Source of the DNA: Stenotrophomonas maltophilia
Lineage (GTDB): Bacteria > Pseudomonadota > Gammaproteobacteria > Xanthomonadales > Xanthomonadaceae
NCBI RefSeq assembly: GCF_002799155.1
Contig: NZ_NERD01000002.1
Span: 2,790,001-2,854,000 of the forward strand
Direction: 5' to 3'
Length of the DNA stretch: 64,000 nucleotides
Below the pieces are notes generated by a model. That model worked only from the letters and a program-made list of their open reading frames with translations, was not told where the DNA came from and made no database searches. Within the stretch, counting starts at the first letter, position 1; every line of letters begins with the position of its first letter. Shown piece after piece: positions 1 through 10,115 of this stretch. The position numbers were made by a program, and so were the translations under genes.

Positions 1-1547
1 TGGAAGCGCTCGCTTTCCGGCAACCACTGCAGCAGGCCACGACTGCTGGCCAGCCAGATGTGGTCCTGCGGACCGCATTCCACATCGAGGTTGAGCTGGC
101 CCTGCTGCAGTCCACGCTGGCCATTGTCCAGCTGGCGACGCACGCGCCCGTCGAGGTCGCGCTGCTGCAGGCCTGCGGGCAGCATCAACCAGAGGCTGTC
201 GCCATCGCAGGTCATCATCGCTTCGATGACCCCTTCCATCGCTGCATCGGCACCGGCGTCGCGCCCCCAGCGGCGCACGTCGCGCCGTTGCGGGTCGTAG
301 CGCACCAGCGCATCGGTCGACCCGATCCAGACCTGGCCGCGACGGTCCTCACGCACCGACGACAACCAGTGCATGCCGTTGACCCAGGTACGGTGCTGCT
401 CGATCCTGCCGGTTTTCGGGTCGAAGCGATCCAGCGCGCCATGGCTGCCCACGGTCCAGACGCCGCCATTGCTGGACGGGCTGGTGCCCAGCACCAGCGC
501 ATTGCGCAGCGAACTGGGGTCGTCCTCCAGGCGCGACAGCACCGAGAACTGCCACCAGCGTGGCAGCAGGTGCCACAGCCCGGCATTGGTGCTGGCCAAC
601 CAGATGCCCCCCTCCCGATCCTCATAGGCACCGGTCCAGTTCGGTCGTACCGGCCCGCGCGCGATCGCGCTGTACAGCGGCACGGTCTGGTACTGGCCAT
701 CGACCGCGCGCCCCAGCCCGGTGCGCGTATCCAGCCAGTGCCCGCCCTGCTCGTCGCGCAGCATCATGCCCAGCACCTGCTCGCCCGGCGGAAGCTTCCA
801 CGGGGGTGCCTCGAAGCGCCCATCCGGGCGGCGCACGGTGGCCCCGGCCAACGTGCTGATCCACAGGCTGCCATCCGGTTCGGTGGTCAAGCCGTTGATC
901 AGCAGACTGGGAATGACGTCCGTACCGACACGCTCGAAGTCGGTCCCGGTCCAGCGCGCCACGCCATGCTTGGTGCCGATCCACAGGCTGCCATCGGGCA
1001 GCGTGGCCAGGTAGGGCACCGACGCGGAGGGCAGGCTGCGCGGATTGTTCGGCTCGGGCAGGAAGCGCTGCAGGCGGTCATGGCTGTCCAATCGATACAG
1101 GCCACCTTCGTGGGTACCGAACCAGATCGAGCCGTCAGGCGTGCTGGCCAGGCTCCAGACCGTGTTGGTGCCCATCAACGGCTGGCTGCTGCGGTCGTAG
1201 AAGTGCAGCTGCCGGCGGTCGGCCGACATGCGCACCAGGCCGGCATTCTCGGTCCCTATCCACAGCTGGTTGCGGGCATCGACCAGCACCGTCCAGATGC
1301 GGTTGTCACGCAGCCCGTCCTCCGAGCGCCACACCCGGTAGGTGCGCCCGTCATAACGGGCCAGGCCATCGTTGGTGGCGATCCACAGGTAACCGTACCG
1401 GTCCTCGGCCATGCGGTTGACGGTATTGGACGGCAAGCCATCGAACACCGTCACCTGCCGCGGGCTGGGAGGCACCGGCTGTGCCGCAGCGGGCAACGCG
1501 CAGCACAGCAGGACCAGCAGCAGCATCGCCGCCCGCAGATACACCAC
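1..1547 (-). CDS. Two-component-type beta-propeller sensor, 3' part beyond window
   Basis: About 515 residues are visible and the C-terminus lies outside the window. A GTG start at 1547 fits because an AGGAGG ribosome site sits six bases upstream; an in-frame ATG at 1526 is an alternative. The product opens with a hydrophobic export signal (LLLVLLCCALPAAAQ) and continues with repeated blades of the Reg_prop type (GLPSNTV, YLWIATNDGL, QLWIGTENAG, SIWFGTHEGG, SLWIGTKHGV, GGIWLASTNAG). Such periplasmic ligand-sensing propellers usually precede a membrane helix and an output domain (histidine kinase or GGDEF), which cannot be seen here. It lies 96 bp downstream of a full-length relative on the same strand, so the two may be co-transcribed. 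Confidence 0.85.
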   Translation of the reverse strand, partial: MVYLRAAMLLLVLLCCALPAAAQPVPPSPRQVTVFDGLPSNTVNRMAEDRYGYLWIATNDGLARYDGRTYRVWRSEDGLRDNRIWTVLVDARNQLWIGTENAGLVRMSADRRQLHFYDRSSQPLMGTNTVWSLASTPDGSIWFGTHEGGLYRLDSHDRLQRFLPEPNNPRSLPSASVPYLATLPDGSLWIGTKHGVARWTGTDFERVGTDVIPSLLINGLTTEPDGSLWISTLAGATVRRPDGRFEAPPWKLPPGEQVLGMMLRDEQGGHWLDTRTGLGRAVDGQYQTVPLYSAIARGPVRPNWTGAYEDREGGIWLASTNAGLWHLLPRWWQFSVLSRLEDDPSSLRNALVLGTSPSSNGGVWTVGSHGALDRFDPKTGRIEQHRTWVNGMHWLSSVREDRRGQVWIGSTDALVRYDPQRRDVRRWGRDAGADAAMEGVIEAMMTCDGDSLWLMLPAGLQQRDLDGRVRRQLDNGQRGLQQGQLNLDVECGPQDHIWLASSRGLLQWLPESERF

Positions 1548-1643
1548 CGATTGCCTCCTCACGCTGATCCTGATGATTCCCGCGCTGCGGGCGTCGGCAT
1601 GGTAAACCGAAAGTCGCGCCGTTCACGCCCGACGCCGACGCAG

Positions 1644-4600
1644 TCACGCAGTCGCCTGCCGTTTCGCACGCGCCTGGGCGATGGCTGCCACCAACAGGTC
1701 GCCGGTCACCGGCTTGCGCAGGAAGCCATCGAAGCCTGCGGCCAGTACCTGGGTTTCGGCATAGGCATCGGAACGGGCAGTCACTGCCACCAGGGGCAGT
1801 TCATAGCCCATGGTGCGCAGCTGGCGGGCGATGGCCGTACCGTCCAGTGCGGGCAGATCAAGATCGAGCAGGCCGACGTCGAAACCCTCGGTGGCGATCT
1901 CCGACAGCGCGCCCAGGCCATGCAGCACGTGCACCACCTCGTGCCCGCGCACTCGCAGCAGACCAGCGATGACTTCGGCCACCGTGGCATCGTCCTCGAC
2001 CAGCAGGATGCGCAGCGGCGGCAGTTCCGGCAGGGCCGCCACCTCGCCCGCCGTGCTGGCGGACTGCCGCGTCCAGGGCAATGGCAGGCGCACACGGAAC
2101 CGCGCGCCCTTGCCTGGCTGGCTTTCCACTTCGATACATCCGCCCATGGCCATCGCAAGTTCCTGGCAGATCGCCAGCCCCAGCCCGCTGCCACCGTAGC
2201 GCGATGCGGTGCGCGGGCCGTCGGCCTGTTCGAATCGATGGAACAGGCGCTGCTGCTGCTCGGCATTGATGCCCGGGCCACTGTCATGCACTTCGAAACA
2301 CAGGCCGCCCTTTTCTTCCAGGCGTACGGCCAGGCCGACGTGGCCACGCTCGGTGAACTTGATGGCGTTGCCGAGCAGGTTCAGCAGGATCTGGCGCACA
2401 CGCATTTCGTCGCCGCTGACGCTGACCGGCCCTGCGGGGTCCTCACCACGCTGGAATTCAAGCTGGCGCTGCTGCGCCATCGGCTGCATCAGGCCCTGCA
2501 CCTGGTCGAGCAGCTCCTCCAGGTCGAACGGATGCAGGTCCAGCTCCAGCCGCCCGGCTTCGATGCGGGCCAGGTCCAGCGCATCGTTGACCAGCCGCAG
2601 CAGATGGCTGCCGGCCTGCTGGATCGACCCCGCGTAACCGCGCTGCACCGGATCGAGCGGAGTGGCCAGCAGCAGCTCGCTCATGCCCAGCACGCCGGTC
2701 ATCGGCGTGCGCACTTCGTGGCCAAGCGTGGCCAGGAAACGGCTCTTGGCCTGGGAGGCCTGCTCGGCCAGCTGCTGCTTGTGCACCGTCAGCTGCCATT
2801 GCTGGCGACGACGCAGCCGCGCGCGGACCGACCAGACCAGGACCACCAACAGCAGCGACCCCAGCAGGATGTAACCGAAAATCGCCATGCCGCTGCGCCA
2901 CCACGGCGGCAGCACCTTCACATGCAACTGCTGCGAAGGCGTCCATGCGCCCCGGGCGGTCGCCGCCTGCACCTCGATGACGTAGCTGCCGGTCGGCAGC
3001 CGCGACAGGGTGCGCTGGCCATCGCCACCCTGCTCCACCCAATCCTGATCGTAACCCTGCACGCGGAAACGGTAACGGTTGCCCTGCGGGCTGGCGTAGG
3101 ACAGCAGCCGTGCATCGATCTGAAGATCGCGGTCATCCGGTCCCAGCAACAGGGTGCCGGTGACCGGCAACGGTTGCCAGCCGCGCGCATCATCGCGGCG
3201 CACCCGCACTTCGGCGATCACCAGCGATGAAGACGGCAGCACGGTGTCGTCGGCATTCACATCGAAGGCAACCAACCCGGTCTGGGTGACGGCCAGCACG
3301 CGGCCATCGGCGTTGACCGCCGGCGGGCGGCCGGTGAACTCCGCATCGGAGAGGCCATCGCGTTCGTTGAACTGCTGCAGGCGCCGCGTCTTCGGGTCCC
3401 AGCGCAGCAGGCCGCGCGGCGTGGTGGCCCACAGCTGGCCATTGTCGGCCAGCGCCAGCCCCCCCATGGTGACCGGCGGCACGCCCGCACTGGCGTCGAT
3501 GCGCTGGATCAGGCGCAGGCTCATGCCATCCCACTGGTAGCGCTCGAACGCACCTTGGCGCGCCAGCCACAACTGCTGCGGATCGATCCACACCAGGTCG
3601 TAGATGGGCCCGCGCGAAACGCCCGGTACTGCCTCGAAGCGTCCAGCCTGCTCGCGCCAGATGCCCATGTCGCCCATCACCCAGGGCCGGCCATGGGCGT
3701 CGAAGCGGATCTGCTCGATCGGCGCATCGGCCGTTCCGCGGAAATGCTCCAGCGGATAGCTGTGCAGCAGCCGCCCGTCCGGACTGCGCTGCTGCAGGTT
3801 CAGGCCCATCACCGACACCCACACCGTGCCGTCAGGCGCCTGCCGCATCAGGTCGATGCGCTGGCGCAGGTCGGCACTGCCATCGATCCGCAGATCGCGC
3901 AGCGCGCCGGTGGCCGGATCGTAGACGGTGATGCGACCGCCGCGTCCCAGCCACAGGCGACCATCCGGGCGCGGCAACACCGACCACACCACGCCATTGC
4001 CGAGCTGCCGGTCGCTGGCCAGCAGGCGCAGGGTGCCCTGCGCATCCAGCTGGTACACCCCTCGCGCCGAGCCGACGTAGTAGTTCTTCCCGTCGCTGGC
4101 CGCGCTCAACAGGTACTGGCTGTCCAGCGGCTTGCCGTCGAGCTGGTTCCAGATCGAGAAGCGCCGCCAGTCCGGCGGCAGATAGGCCAGGCCCTGGGTC
4201 AGCAGCGCCACCCACAATCCGCCCTCGTGATCCTGCAGCAGATCGAGCACGCCGCTGTGCGCGGTCAGGAAGCCGCTGCCGCGGTCGCCTTCCAGCCGGC
4301 GCAGCGCAGCCGCATCCCCTCGCAACAGGCCATCGGAGGTGCCAGCCCAGTAGCCCCCCTGGCGATCGGCCAGGACCAGGGCCGAGCGCAGCTGGGCGCT
4401 GTCGGGCCAGCGCGGGCGACTGACCCGGTCCTGGCCATCGATGCGGTACAGGCCATCGTTCTGGCTGCCTACCCAGATCGAACCCTCCGCATCACGGCTC
4501 AACCGGAGCACGCTCAGCGTACCCAGTTCCCGCGCGCCTACCGGCTCGAACCCGCTGCCATTCCAACGTGCCACACCGGCTTCGGTGCCCACCCACAGGC

Positions 4601-5186
4601 GGCCCTGTGCATCGACCAGGCTGGTGAAGATGCTGTTGCTGGGCAGGCCACCCGGATGCGCTGGATCATGGGTGAAAAGGCGCACGCTGCCATCTTCGCC
4701 AAGACGGCAGACGCCATGGTTGTTGGTACCGATCCACAAGGCGTCGTCGACATAGGCCAGTGCCCAGAACTGCCCCTGGCAGGTGGAATTGACCGTGTCG
4801 AAGGTCCGGAAGCGTTCGCGATCGGCATCCAGGCGGGCAACGCCCTTGCCGTTGATGCCCAGCCAGACCCGGTCCAGCGGGTCGATCAGCAGGGTCTCGA
4901 TCTCGTTTCCAGGCAGCGAGCCCGGCTGTTCCGGATCGTGCTCCCAGACCCGCAGGCTGTTGCCGTCATAACGGGCGAGCCCACCGTCAGTGGCCGCCCA
5001 GATGTGGCCCTGGCGGTCCTCGGCCAGCGCCACCACCATGCGCGACGGCAAGCCTTCGGCGGCACCGAATCGGCGCAGGCGCGGTGTTTCTGCCATGTCC
5101 AGGGTTGCAGCCGCCGTGGCCATCGCCACCAGCAGCAGACCCATACCTGCGATGCCACGGCACCACTGGCGCCAGCCGCTCGTCAT
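1644..5186 (-). CDS. Hybrid sensor histidine kinase with Reg_prop beta-propeller
   Basis: 1180 residues. A signal peptide ([19 protein letters not shown]) is followed by two seven-bladed-type propeller regions built of Reg_prop repeats (for example [30 protein letters not shown]), then a Y_Y_Y domain at roughly 680-755, one transmembrane helix ([17 protein letters not shown]), a HisKA domain with the phospho-acceptor His in [10 protein letters not shown] at about 815-820, a HATPase domain with [11 protein letters not shown], and a C-terminal receiver (LRILLVEDD; phospho-Asp in GLLDLDLP; Lys in LRKPV). It should sense a periplasmic ligand and phosphorelay internally; the output partner is not visible. 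Relatives of this architecture often regulate polysaccharide use, but nothing here shows the ligand. AGGGGG six bases upstream supports the ATG. Confidence 0.92.
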   Translation of the reverse strand: MTSGWRQWCRGIAGMGLLLVAMATAAATLDMAETPRLRRFGAAEGLPSRMVVALAEDRQGHIWAATDGGLARYDGNSLRVWEHDPEQPGSLPGNEIETLLIDPLDRVWLGINGKGVARLDADRERFRTFDTVNSTCQGQFWALAYVDDALWIGTNNHGVCRLGEDGSVRLFTHDPAHPGGLPSNSIFTSLVDAQGRLWVGTEAGVARWNGSGFEPVGARELGTLSVLRLSRDAEGSIWVGSQNDGLYRIDGQDRVSRPRWPDSAQLRSALVLADRQGGYWAGTSDGLLRGDAAALRRLEGDRGSGFLTAHSGVLDLLQDHEGGLWVALLTQGLAYLPPDWRRFSIWNQLDGKPLDSQYLLSAASDGKNYYVGSARGVYQLDAQGTLRLLASDRQLGNGVVWSVLPRPDGRLWLGRGGRITVYDPATGALRDLRIDGSADLRQRIDLMRQAPDGTVWVSVMGLNLQQRSPDGRLLHSYPLEHFRGTADAPIEQIRFDAHGRPWVMGDMGIWREQAGRFEAVPGVSRGPIYDLVWIDPQQLWLARQGAFERYQWDGMSLRLIQRIDASAGVPPVTMGGLALADNGQLWATTPRGLLRWDPKTRRLQQFNERDGLSDAEFTGRPPAVNADGRVLAVTQTGLVAFDVNADDTVLPSSSLVIAEVRVRRDDARGWQPLPVTGTLLLGPDDRDLQIDARLLSYASPQGNRYRFRVQGYDQDWVEQGGDGQRTLSRLPTGSYVIEVQAATARGAWTPSQQLHVKVLPPWWRSGMAIFGYILLGSLLLVVLVWSVRARLRRRQQWQLTVHKQQLAEQASQAKSRFLATLGHEVRTPMTGVLGMSELLLATPLDPVQRGYAGSIQQAGSHLLRLVNDALDLARIEAGRLELDLHPFDLEELLDQVQGLMQPMAQQRQLEFQRGEDPAGPVSVSGDEMRVRQILLNLLGNAIKFTERGHVGLAVRLEEKGGLCFEVHDSGPGINAEQQQRLFHRFEQADGPRTASRYGGSGLGLAICQELAMAMGGCIEVESQPGKGARFRVRLPLPWTRQSASTAGEVAALPELPPLRILLVEDDATVAEVIAGLLRVRGHEVVHVLHGLGALSEIATEGFDVGLLDLDLPALDGTAIARQLRTMGYELPLVAVTARSDAYAETQVLAAGFDGFLRKPVTGDLLVAAIAQARAKRQATA

Positions 5187-5350
5187 CCTGAACCCCCTGT
5201 CCTGGGCCGATTGTCACACAGGGCCGGGTTCATGGCTGCAACAGCGTGTTTCCAGCGATGGCGCCACCACGAACTGTTGCAGCCATGCACGCAACGTTGG
5301 CAGGGGGCTGTGCGTATGATCACAGCGTCCCGTTCCGGAGCCCGCCATCG

Positions 5351-5995
5351 ATGCGTCCCTGCCTGGCCCTGCTGCCGATGCTGCTCGCCACCGCCCCTGC
5401 CTGGGCGGCCGCTGACACCTATCGCCTCGATCCGGTGCATACGCGGGTGCTGTTCTCCATCGACCACGCGGGTTACTCGCAGGCCATGGGCACGGTGTCC
5501 GGCAGCGAAGGCCGCGTGCTGTTCGATCCCGACAACTGGCGCGACGCCACCCTGGAAGTGGACATCCCCGTGTCGCGACTGGACCTGGGCGACGCCAAGT
5601 GGAACCAGGCCACGCTGGCCCGCAGCCTGCTCGACGGCGAGCGATTCCCCAGCGCACGCTTCGTCTCCAGCCGGGTCGAACCGATCGACGCCAAGCGTGC
5701 GCATGTGATCGGCACGCTGACTCTGCGCGGGGTCAGCCAGGAAGTCACCCTGGACGTGACCCTCAACGCGCTCAAGCGCTACCCGCTCCCTCCATTCCGA
5801 CGCACCGCCGGGTTTTCCGCCAGTACTACGCTGAGCCGGCGCGCGTTCGGCATCACCGCCTGGCCGGGCGTCATCGGTGATGCGGTACAGGTGCGGATCG
5901 AGGCTGAAGCCACCCTCGACCGCAGCGACGCCCCGGGAACTCCCGCTCCCGTTCCACACTCCGACAACACGACGGCCCCCAAGGACCCTTCATGA
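5351..5995 (+). CDS. YceI family periplasmic protein (first copy)
   Basis: 214 residues starting at ATG 5351, chosen because it begins a clean signal peptide (MRPCLALLPMLLATAPAWAA) and GGAG lies 10 bases upstream; the reading frame stays open 35 codons further upstream. The mature part is a lipocalin-like YceI domain (YRLDPVHTRVLFSIDHAG; LTLRGVSQEVTLDVTLN; FGITAWPGVIGDAVQVRIE). YceI proteins bind isoprenoids such as polyprenyl quinones. The stop overlaps the cytochrome b561 start as ATGA, and a second yceI follows, so the three form one operon. The C-terminal tail after about residue 195 is Pro/Ala-rich and low-complexity. Confidence 0.9.
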   Translation: MRPCLALLPMLLATAPAWAAADTYRLDPVHTRVLFSIDHAGYSQAMGTVSGSEGRVLFDPDNWRDATLEVDIPVSRLDLGDAKWNQATLARSLLDGERFPSARFVSSRVEPIDAKRAHVIGTLTLRGVSQEVTLDVTLNALKRYPLPPFRRTAGFSASTTLSRRAFGITAWPGVIGDAVQVRIEAEATLDRSDAPGTPAPVPHSDNTTAPKDPS

Positions 5996-6564
5996 CCGCC
6001 AAGAACACCCCTGCCGCCTGGGGGAGTGTCAGCCAGATCCTGCACTGGTTGATCGCACTGCTGATCCTCGCCTTGGGCGTGGTTGGCCTGACCATGGGCG
6101 AACTGCCCAAGACGCCCAGGTACTTCTGGGTCTACACCGCGCACAAGTCGATCGGCATCACCGTGCTGGCGCTGGTGCTGTTCCGTCTCGGCTGGCGCCT
6201 GTATGCCGGGGCACCGAAGCCGGTGCCGGGCGTGCCCAGCTGGCAGGAACGCATCGCCAGTGCCACCCACGTGCTGTTGTATGTGCTGATGTTCGCCATC
6301 CCGCTGTCGGGCTGGCTGTACGACTCGGCCAGTGGCCTGCGCCCGTTCCGCTGGTTCGGCCTGGTCGACGTGCCCAAGCTGAGCGGCCCCGACCCGCAGG
6401 TCGTCGCGGTGTCCCATGCCCTCCACGAATACGGCTTCTGGCTGTTGATCGCGGTGGTGCTGGCCCATGCCGGCGCTGCCTTCTACCACCACCTGTTCCA
6501 GCGCGATGCAACGCTGTCCCGCATGTTGCCGCGCGGCTGGCTCGCCTCCCCTCAGAAGGACTGA
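5992..6564 (+). CDS. Cytochrome b561 family membrane protein
   Basis: 190 residues with four transmembrane helices and the paired histidines expected for two b-type haems (QILHWLIALLILALG near 15, YTAHKSIGITVLAL near 45, SATHVLLYVLMF near 95, HALHEYGFWLLIAVVLAHAG near 145). The family moves electrons between the quinone pool and periplasmic partners. It is translationally coupled to the upstream yceI through a 4-base ATGA overlap, and the second yceI starts 3 bases after its stop. A quinone-reactive cytochrome between two isoprenoid-binding proteins suggests a quinone-linked redox function; that link is inference. Confidence 0.92.
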   Translation: MTAKNTPAAWGSVSQILHWLIALLILALGVVGLTMGELPKTPRYFWVYTAHKSIGITVLALVLFRLGWRLYAGAPKPVPGVPSWQERIASATHVLLYVLMFAIPLSGWLYDSASGLRPFRWFGLVDVPKLSGPDPQVVAVSHALHEYGFWLLIAVVLAHAGAAFYHHLFQRDATLSRMLPRGWLASPQKD

Positions 6565-6567
6565 CCG

Positions 6568-7140
6568 ATGAACCTGAAACTGACCACTCCGGCCGCCGTG
6601 GCCGCCGCCCTGGCCGGCATGCTGGCTACCGCCCCGGTACTTGCTGCGGACTATGCGCAGGCCCCGGGCGCCGGCTCGATCCTGGTGTTCGCCACCAAGT
6701 ACGACGGCGAAGTGTTCACCGGCAGCTTCCCGGGCTTTGCCACCAAGCTCAGCTTCGACCCGGCCAACCCGGCCGCCGGTTCGCTGGACGTGGTGATTCC
6801 GCTGGCTGGCGCCAAGAGCGGCAACAGCGATCGTGACTCGACCCTGCAGGGCGCCGACTTCTTCAATGTCAGCAAGTTCGCCACCGCGCGTTACACCGCC
6901 AAGGGCTTCCGCGCGGTGGGCAACGACCAGTTCGCCGCCGATGGCACCCTGGAACTGCGCGGCGTCAGCAAGCCGGTCACCCTCACTTTCACTTGGAAGC
7001 CGGGCACCCAGCCGGTGCTGACCGGCAAGGCCACGGTCAAGCGCCTGGACTTCGGCGTCGGCGGCGGTGACTGGGCGGACACCAAGACCATCCCGGACGA
7101 CACCGCAATCAGCACGATCGTGAAGTTCGACGCGAAATAA
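6568..7140 (+). CDS. YceI family periplasmic protein (second copy)
   Basis: 190 residues with a signal peptide (AAALAGMLATAPVLAAD) and a full YceI domain (SILVFATKYDGEVFTGSFPG, FFNVSKFATARYTAKGFRAV, LELRGVSKPVTLTFTWKPG, DFGVGGGDWADTKTIPDDT). It begins 3 bases after the cytochrome b561 stop with AAGGA upstream. It is clearly diverged from the first YceI of the operon, so the pair is an old duplication or two independent members rather than a recent copy. Transcription probably ends at or near the GTAG palindrome pair just downstream. Confidence 0.92.
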   Translation: MNLKLTTPAAVAAALAGMLATAPVLAADYAQAPGAGSILVFATKYDGEVFTGSFPGFATKLSFDPANPAAGSLDVVIPLAGAKSGNSDRDSTLQGADFFNVSKFATARYTAKGFRAVGNDQFAADGTLELRGVSKPVTLTFTWKPGTQPVLTGKATVKRLDFGVGGGDWADTKTIPDDTAISTIVKFDAK

Positions 7141-7150
7141 AGCGGGTCTG

Positions 7151-7215
7151 GTAGTGCCGGCCGCTGGCCGGCATCACCGGGCATGGCGGGGTTGCCCGCC
7201 AGCGGCCGGCACTAC
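7151..7215. repeat. GTAG (SMAG-type) palindrome pair
   Basis: Two GTAG-headed units face each other: GTAGTGCCGGCCGCTGGCC on the plus strand from 7151 and its near-mirror ending CAGCGGCCGGCACTAC at 7215. The GTAG head and GC-rich stem match the short REP elements described in S. maltophilia as SMAG. The pair sits between the convergent ends of the yceI operon and the glutaredoxin-like gene, where it could act as a bidirectional terminator or 3' stabiliser. Confidence 0.85.
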
Positions 7216-7223
7216 CGCAAGAT

Positions 7224-7454
7224 TCAACGCCCTGCGGCCAGCCAGGCCTGCACCGTGGCCGCATCGAACGGCCAGTCCAGCTCGCGCTCGCCCTGCTCGT
7301 CGCGCAGCACCGGCACCCGCGCGCCATAGCGCGCTTCCAGCGCCGGCTGGTCATCGAGGAACACCGACTCGAACTCCGGCGCCCGCGCTTTGGCCAGTTC
7401 GGCCAGCGCCAGGTCGCACAGGTGGCAATCGTCACGCTGGATCAGGGTCAACAC
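7224..7454 (-). CDS. Glutaredoxin-like protein (DUF836 type)
   Basis: 76 residues. The start region reads LTLIQRDDCHLCDLALAEL, with a CxxC redox motif (CHLC) at residues 10-13, followed by a cis-proline segment (ARVPVLRDEQG) and a short C-terminal helix. This matches the compact thioredoxin-fold proteins of the DUF836 / glutaredoxin-like family. The substrate is unknown. It is a single gene converging on the yceI operon across a GTAG palindrome pair and diverging from sdaA. Confidence 0.85.
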   Translation of the reverse strand: MLTLIQRDDCHLCDLALAELAKARAPEFESVFLDDQPALEARYGARVPVLRDEQGERELDWPFDAATVQAWLAAGR

Positions 7455-7514
7455 CGGTCAGGCTCCCGTGGCGGAAATGCTGCGCCGCAGCCATCGGATG
7501 GCCCGGCAAGCCGC

Positions 7515-7520
7515 TAGAAT
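7515..7520 (+). promoter_or_regulatory. Candidate -10 box for sdaA
   Basis: TAGAAT lies 33 bases upstream of the sdaA ATG in the gap between the divergent glutaredoxin-like gene and sdaA. No good -35 is visible at the expected distance, so this is only a candidate. Confidence 0.35.
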
Positions 7521-7553
7521 AGCCGCTTGTCCGGTACCCGCAGTTTGGCATCC

Positions 7554-8936
7554 ATGGCTGTCAGCACGTTCGACGTTTTCAAGATCGGCATTGGCCCGAG
7601 TTCCTCGCACACCGTCGGGCCGATGAAGGCCGCCGAGCGATTCATCCATCGCTGGCTGCTCGATCCGGGCCGCCTGCACGAGGTCGCGCGCATCCGCGCC
7701 GATGTCTATGGCTCGCTGGCGTTGACCGGCCGCGGCCATGGCACCGACAAGGCGATCCTGCTGGGCCTGGAAGGCCAGCGGCCGAACCTGATCGACCCGG
7801 ACATCATCCCGGCCACCCTGGAGCGCATCCGCAGCAGCAAGCGCATCCAGCTGATGGGCCAGCACGAGATCGCCTTCGACGAGAAGCGCGACCTCGGCAT
7901 GAACAAGCGCCAGAAGCTGCCGTACCACACCAACGGCATGCGCTTCACCGCGTACAACGCCGACGACGAAGTGATCGCCACCCGCGATTACTACTCGGTC
8001 GGTGGCGGCTTCGTGGTCAACCAGGACGACGCGGCCGATGACCGCATCGTGCCCGACGAGACCCCGCTGCCCTACCCGTTCAAGAGCGGCGACGAGCTGC
8101 TGGCGCAGACCGCACGCAGCGGCCTGAGCATCGCCCAGCTGATGTTCGAGAACGAGAAGTGCTGGCGCAGCGAAGACGAGATCCGCGCCAACCTGCGCGA
8201 GATCTGGAGCGCGATGCAGTCCTGCGTCGCGCGTGGCATCCGCGAGGAAGGCGTGCTGCCGGGTGGCCTGAAGGTCGGTCGTCGCGCACCGGCGCTGTAC
8301 CGCGAGCTGTCGTCGAAGCCGGAAGCGGCGATGCGCGATCCGCTGACCACGCTGGACTGGGTCAACCTGTACGCGCTGGCAGTGAACGAAGAAAACGCCG
8401 CCGGTGGCCGCGTGGTGACCGCACCGACCAACGGCGCCGCCGGTGTGCTGCCGGCGGTGCTGCATTACTTCGACCGCTTCTGCCCCGGCGCCAACGAACA
8501 GCGCGTGTTCGACTTCCTGCTGACCTCGGCGGCGATCGGCATCCTGTACAAGGAAAACGCTTCGATTTCCGGGGCTGAAGTCGGCTGCCAGGGCGAAGTG
8601 GGCGTGGCCTGCTCGATGGCGGCCGGTGGCCTGGTTGCGGCACTGGGCGGCAACCCGAGCCAGATCGAGAATGCTGCGGAAATCGGCATGGAACACAACC
8701 TCGGCCTGACCTGCGACCCGATCGGCGGCCTGGTGCAGATCCCCTGCATCGAACGCAACGCGATGGGCGCGGTGAAGGCGATCAATGCTTCGCGCATGGC
8801 CATGCGTGGCGACGGCAAGCACAAGGTGTCGCTGGACAAGGTCATCAAGACCATGCGCGATACTGGCCGCGACATGCAGGACAAGTACAAGGAAACCAGC
8901 CGCGGTGGCCTGGCGGTGAACGTCATCGAGTGCTGA
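7554..8936 (+). CDS. sdaA: L-serine ammonia-lyase (L-serine dehydratase)
   Basis: 460 residues from ATG 7554, the start giving the family N-terminus [20 protein letters not shown]; a TTG nine codons upstream is unlikely. This is the single-chain iron-sulfur serine dehydratase with a beta domain followed by the alpha domain. Recognisable segments are [11 protein letters not shown] near 15, [15 protein letters not shown] near 290, [19 protein letters not shown] near 345, and [19 protein letters not shown] near 395, which carry the cluster cysteines. It deaminates L-serine to pyruvate and ammonia in the cytoplasm. A mirrored pair of GTAG palindromes directly follows the stop. Confidence 0.96.
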   Translation: MAVSTFDVFKIGIGPSSSHTVGPMKAAERFIHRWLLDPGRLHEVARIRADVYGSLALTGRGHGTDKAILLGLEGQRPNLIDPDIIPATLERIRSSKRIQLMGQHEIAFDEKRDLGMNKRQKLPYHTNGMRFTAYNADDEVIATRDYYSVGGGFVVNQDDAADDRIVPDETPLPYPFKSGDELLAQTARSGLSIAQLMFENEKCWRSEDEIRANLREIWSAMQSCVARGIREEGVLPGGLKVGRRAPALYRELSSKPEAAMRDPLTTLDWVNLYALAVNEENAAGGRVVTAPTNGAAGVLPAVLHYFDRFCPGANEQRVFDFLLTSAAIGILYKENASISGAEVGCQGEVGVACSMAAGGLVAALGGNPSQIENAAEIGMEHNLGLTCDPIGGLVQIPCIERNAMGAVKAINASRMAMRGDGKHKVSLDKVIKTMRDTGRDMQDKYKETSRGGLAVNVIEC

Positions 8937-8939
8937 GCT

Positions 8940-8999
8940 GTAGAGCCGAGCCCATGCTCGGCTGATGGGGCAGGAGCAGCCGAGCATGGGCTCGGCTCT
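8940..8999. repeat. GTAG (SMAG-type) palindrome pair after sdaA
   Basis: A GTAGAGCCGAGCCCATGCTC unit beginning at 8940 is mirrored by GAGCATGGGCTCGGCTCT ending at 8999, so the two arms can pair over about 22 bases. It begins just after the sdaA stop and lies before the hydrolase gene, as expected for a 3' REP element. Confidence 0.85.
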
Positions 9000-9063
9000 G
9001 GATCGGACGACACCATCACCACGTTCCGGTTAGGCTCGGGCTTCCCCTGCCCCGGATTGCCCC

Positions 9064-10059
9064 ATGCGCGTGATCGCCGCTGCCCTGCTTGCCTGCCTGC
9101 CACTGTCCGCCCTTGCCACGCCGACCTATGGCCCGCGGCTGGAAGGCTTCGATTACGGCTATCCGGTGAAGACCTTCGCGCTGGAGTCGCAGCGGCAGCC
9201 GTTGGAGATGGCCTACCTGGACGTCCTGCCCAAACGCCGCGCCATCGGCGTGGTGGTACTGCTGCACGGCAAGAATTTCTGCGCCGCCACCTGGCAGCAG
9301 ACCATCGCGCCGCTGTTGAACGCAGGCTACCGGGTGATCGCTCCGGACCAGGTGGGTTTCTGCAAGTCCAGCAAGCCCGAACGCTATCAGTACACGTTTG
9401 CGCAGCTGGCTGCCAACACCCATGCCCTGTTGCAGCAGCTGCAGTTGGGGGATACGCCGGTGCACCTGGTCGGTCACTCGATGGGCGGCATGCTCGCGGT
9501 GCGCTACGCGCTGATGTTCCCGCAGGACCTGCGCACGCTGTCGCTGGTCAATCCCATCGGGCTGGAGGACTGGAAAGCGCTGGGCGTTCCCTGGCGCAGC
9601 GTCGATGCGTGGTATGCCGGAGAACTCAAAACCAGCTATGACAGCATCCGCCGCTACCAGCTGGACGTGTACTACGACGGCACGTGGAAACCCGCCTACG
9701 AACCGTGGGCGCGGATGCAGTCGGGCATGTACGAAGGCCCGGGCAAGCAGGCCGTTGCATGGAGCCAGGCGCTGGCCTCGGACATGGTGTTCAACCAACC
9801 GGTGGTGTACGAACTGAAGAACCTGCAGGTGCCGACCACGCTGTTCATCGGCCAGAAGGACCGCACTGCGATCGGCCGTGACCTGGCACCGCCTGCGGTG
9901 AAGGCGGCGCTGGGCAACTATCCGGTACTCGGCAAGGCAGCGGCCGCAGCGATTCCCGGCGCGACGCTGGTTGAGTTCGCCGGACTGGGCCATTCGCCGC
10001 AGGTACAGGACCCGAAGCAGTTCAACGCCGCGTTGTTGAAGGCCTTGAAGTCCCGCTGA
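9064..10059 (+). CDS. Exported alpha/beta hydrolase
   Basis: 331 residues with a signal peptide (VIAAALLACLPLSALATP). The alpha/beta-hydrolase fold is shown by an oxyanion region (VVLLHGKNFCAATW near 60), the nucleophile elbow GHSMGGM near 140, a late acid region (LFIGQKDRTAIG near 265) and the catalytic His in GLGHSPQ near 310. It resembles periplasmic hydrolases common in Xanthomonadaceae; the substrate cannot be inferred. It stands alone between GTAG repeats, and the following operon converges on it. Confidence 0.87.
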   Translation: MRVIAAALLACLPLSALATPTYGPRLEGFDYGYPVKTFALESQRQPLEMAYLDVLPKRRAIGVVVLLHGKNFCAATWQQTIAPLLNAGYRVIAPDQVGFCKSSKPERYQYTFAQLAANTHALLQQLQLGDTPVHLVGHSMGGMLAVRYALMFPQDLRTLSLVNPIGLEDWKALGVPWRSVDAWYAGELKTSYDSIRRYQLDVYYDGTWKPAYEPWARMQSGMYEGPGKQAVAWSQALASDMVFNQPVVYELKNLQVPTTLFIGQKDRTAIGRDLAPPAVKAALGNYPVLGKAAAAAIPGATLVEFAGLGHSPQVQDPKQFNAALLKALKSR

Positions 10060-10074
10060 CCGACGGCTGCTTCT

Positions 10075-10097
10075 GTAGCGCCGAGCATGCGCTCGGC
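10075..10097 (+). repeat. Single GTAG (SMAG-type) palindrome
   Basis: GTAGCGCCGAGCATGCGCTC followed by GGC forms one short GTAG-headed stem-loop just after the hydrolase stop and before the convergent end of hom. Unlike the previous two, it is an unpaired unit. Confidence 0.75.
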
Positions 10098-10115
10098 CTT
10101 ACAGGAACCATGTGA

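Noticed and set aside
7141..10115. Reading the GTAG palindromes as a CRISPR array
   Set aside because: They are short, irregularly spaced, lie between genes at distant sites, and have no uniform spacers.
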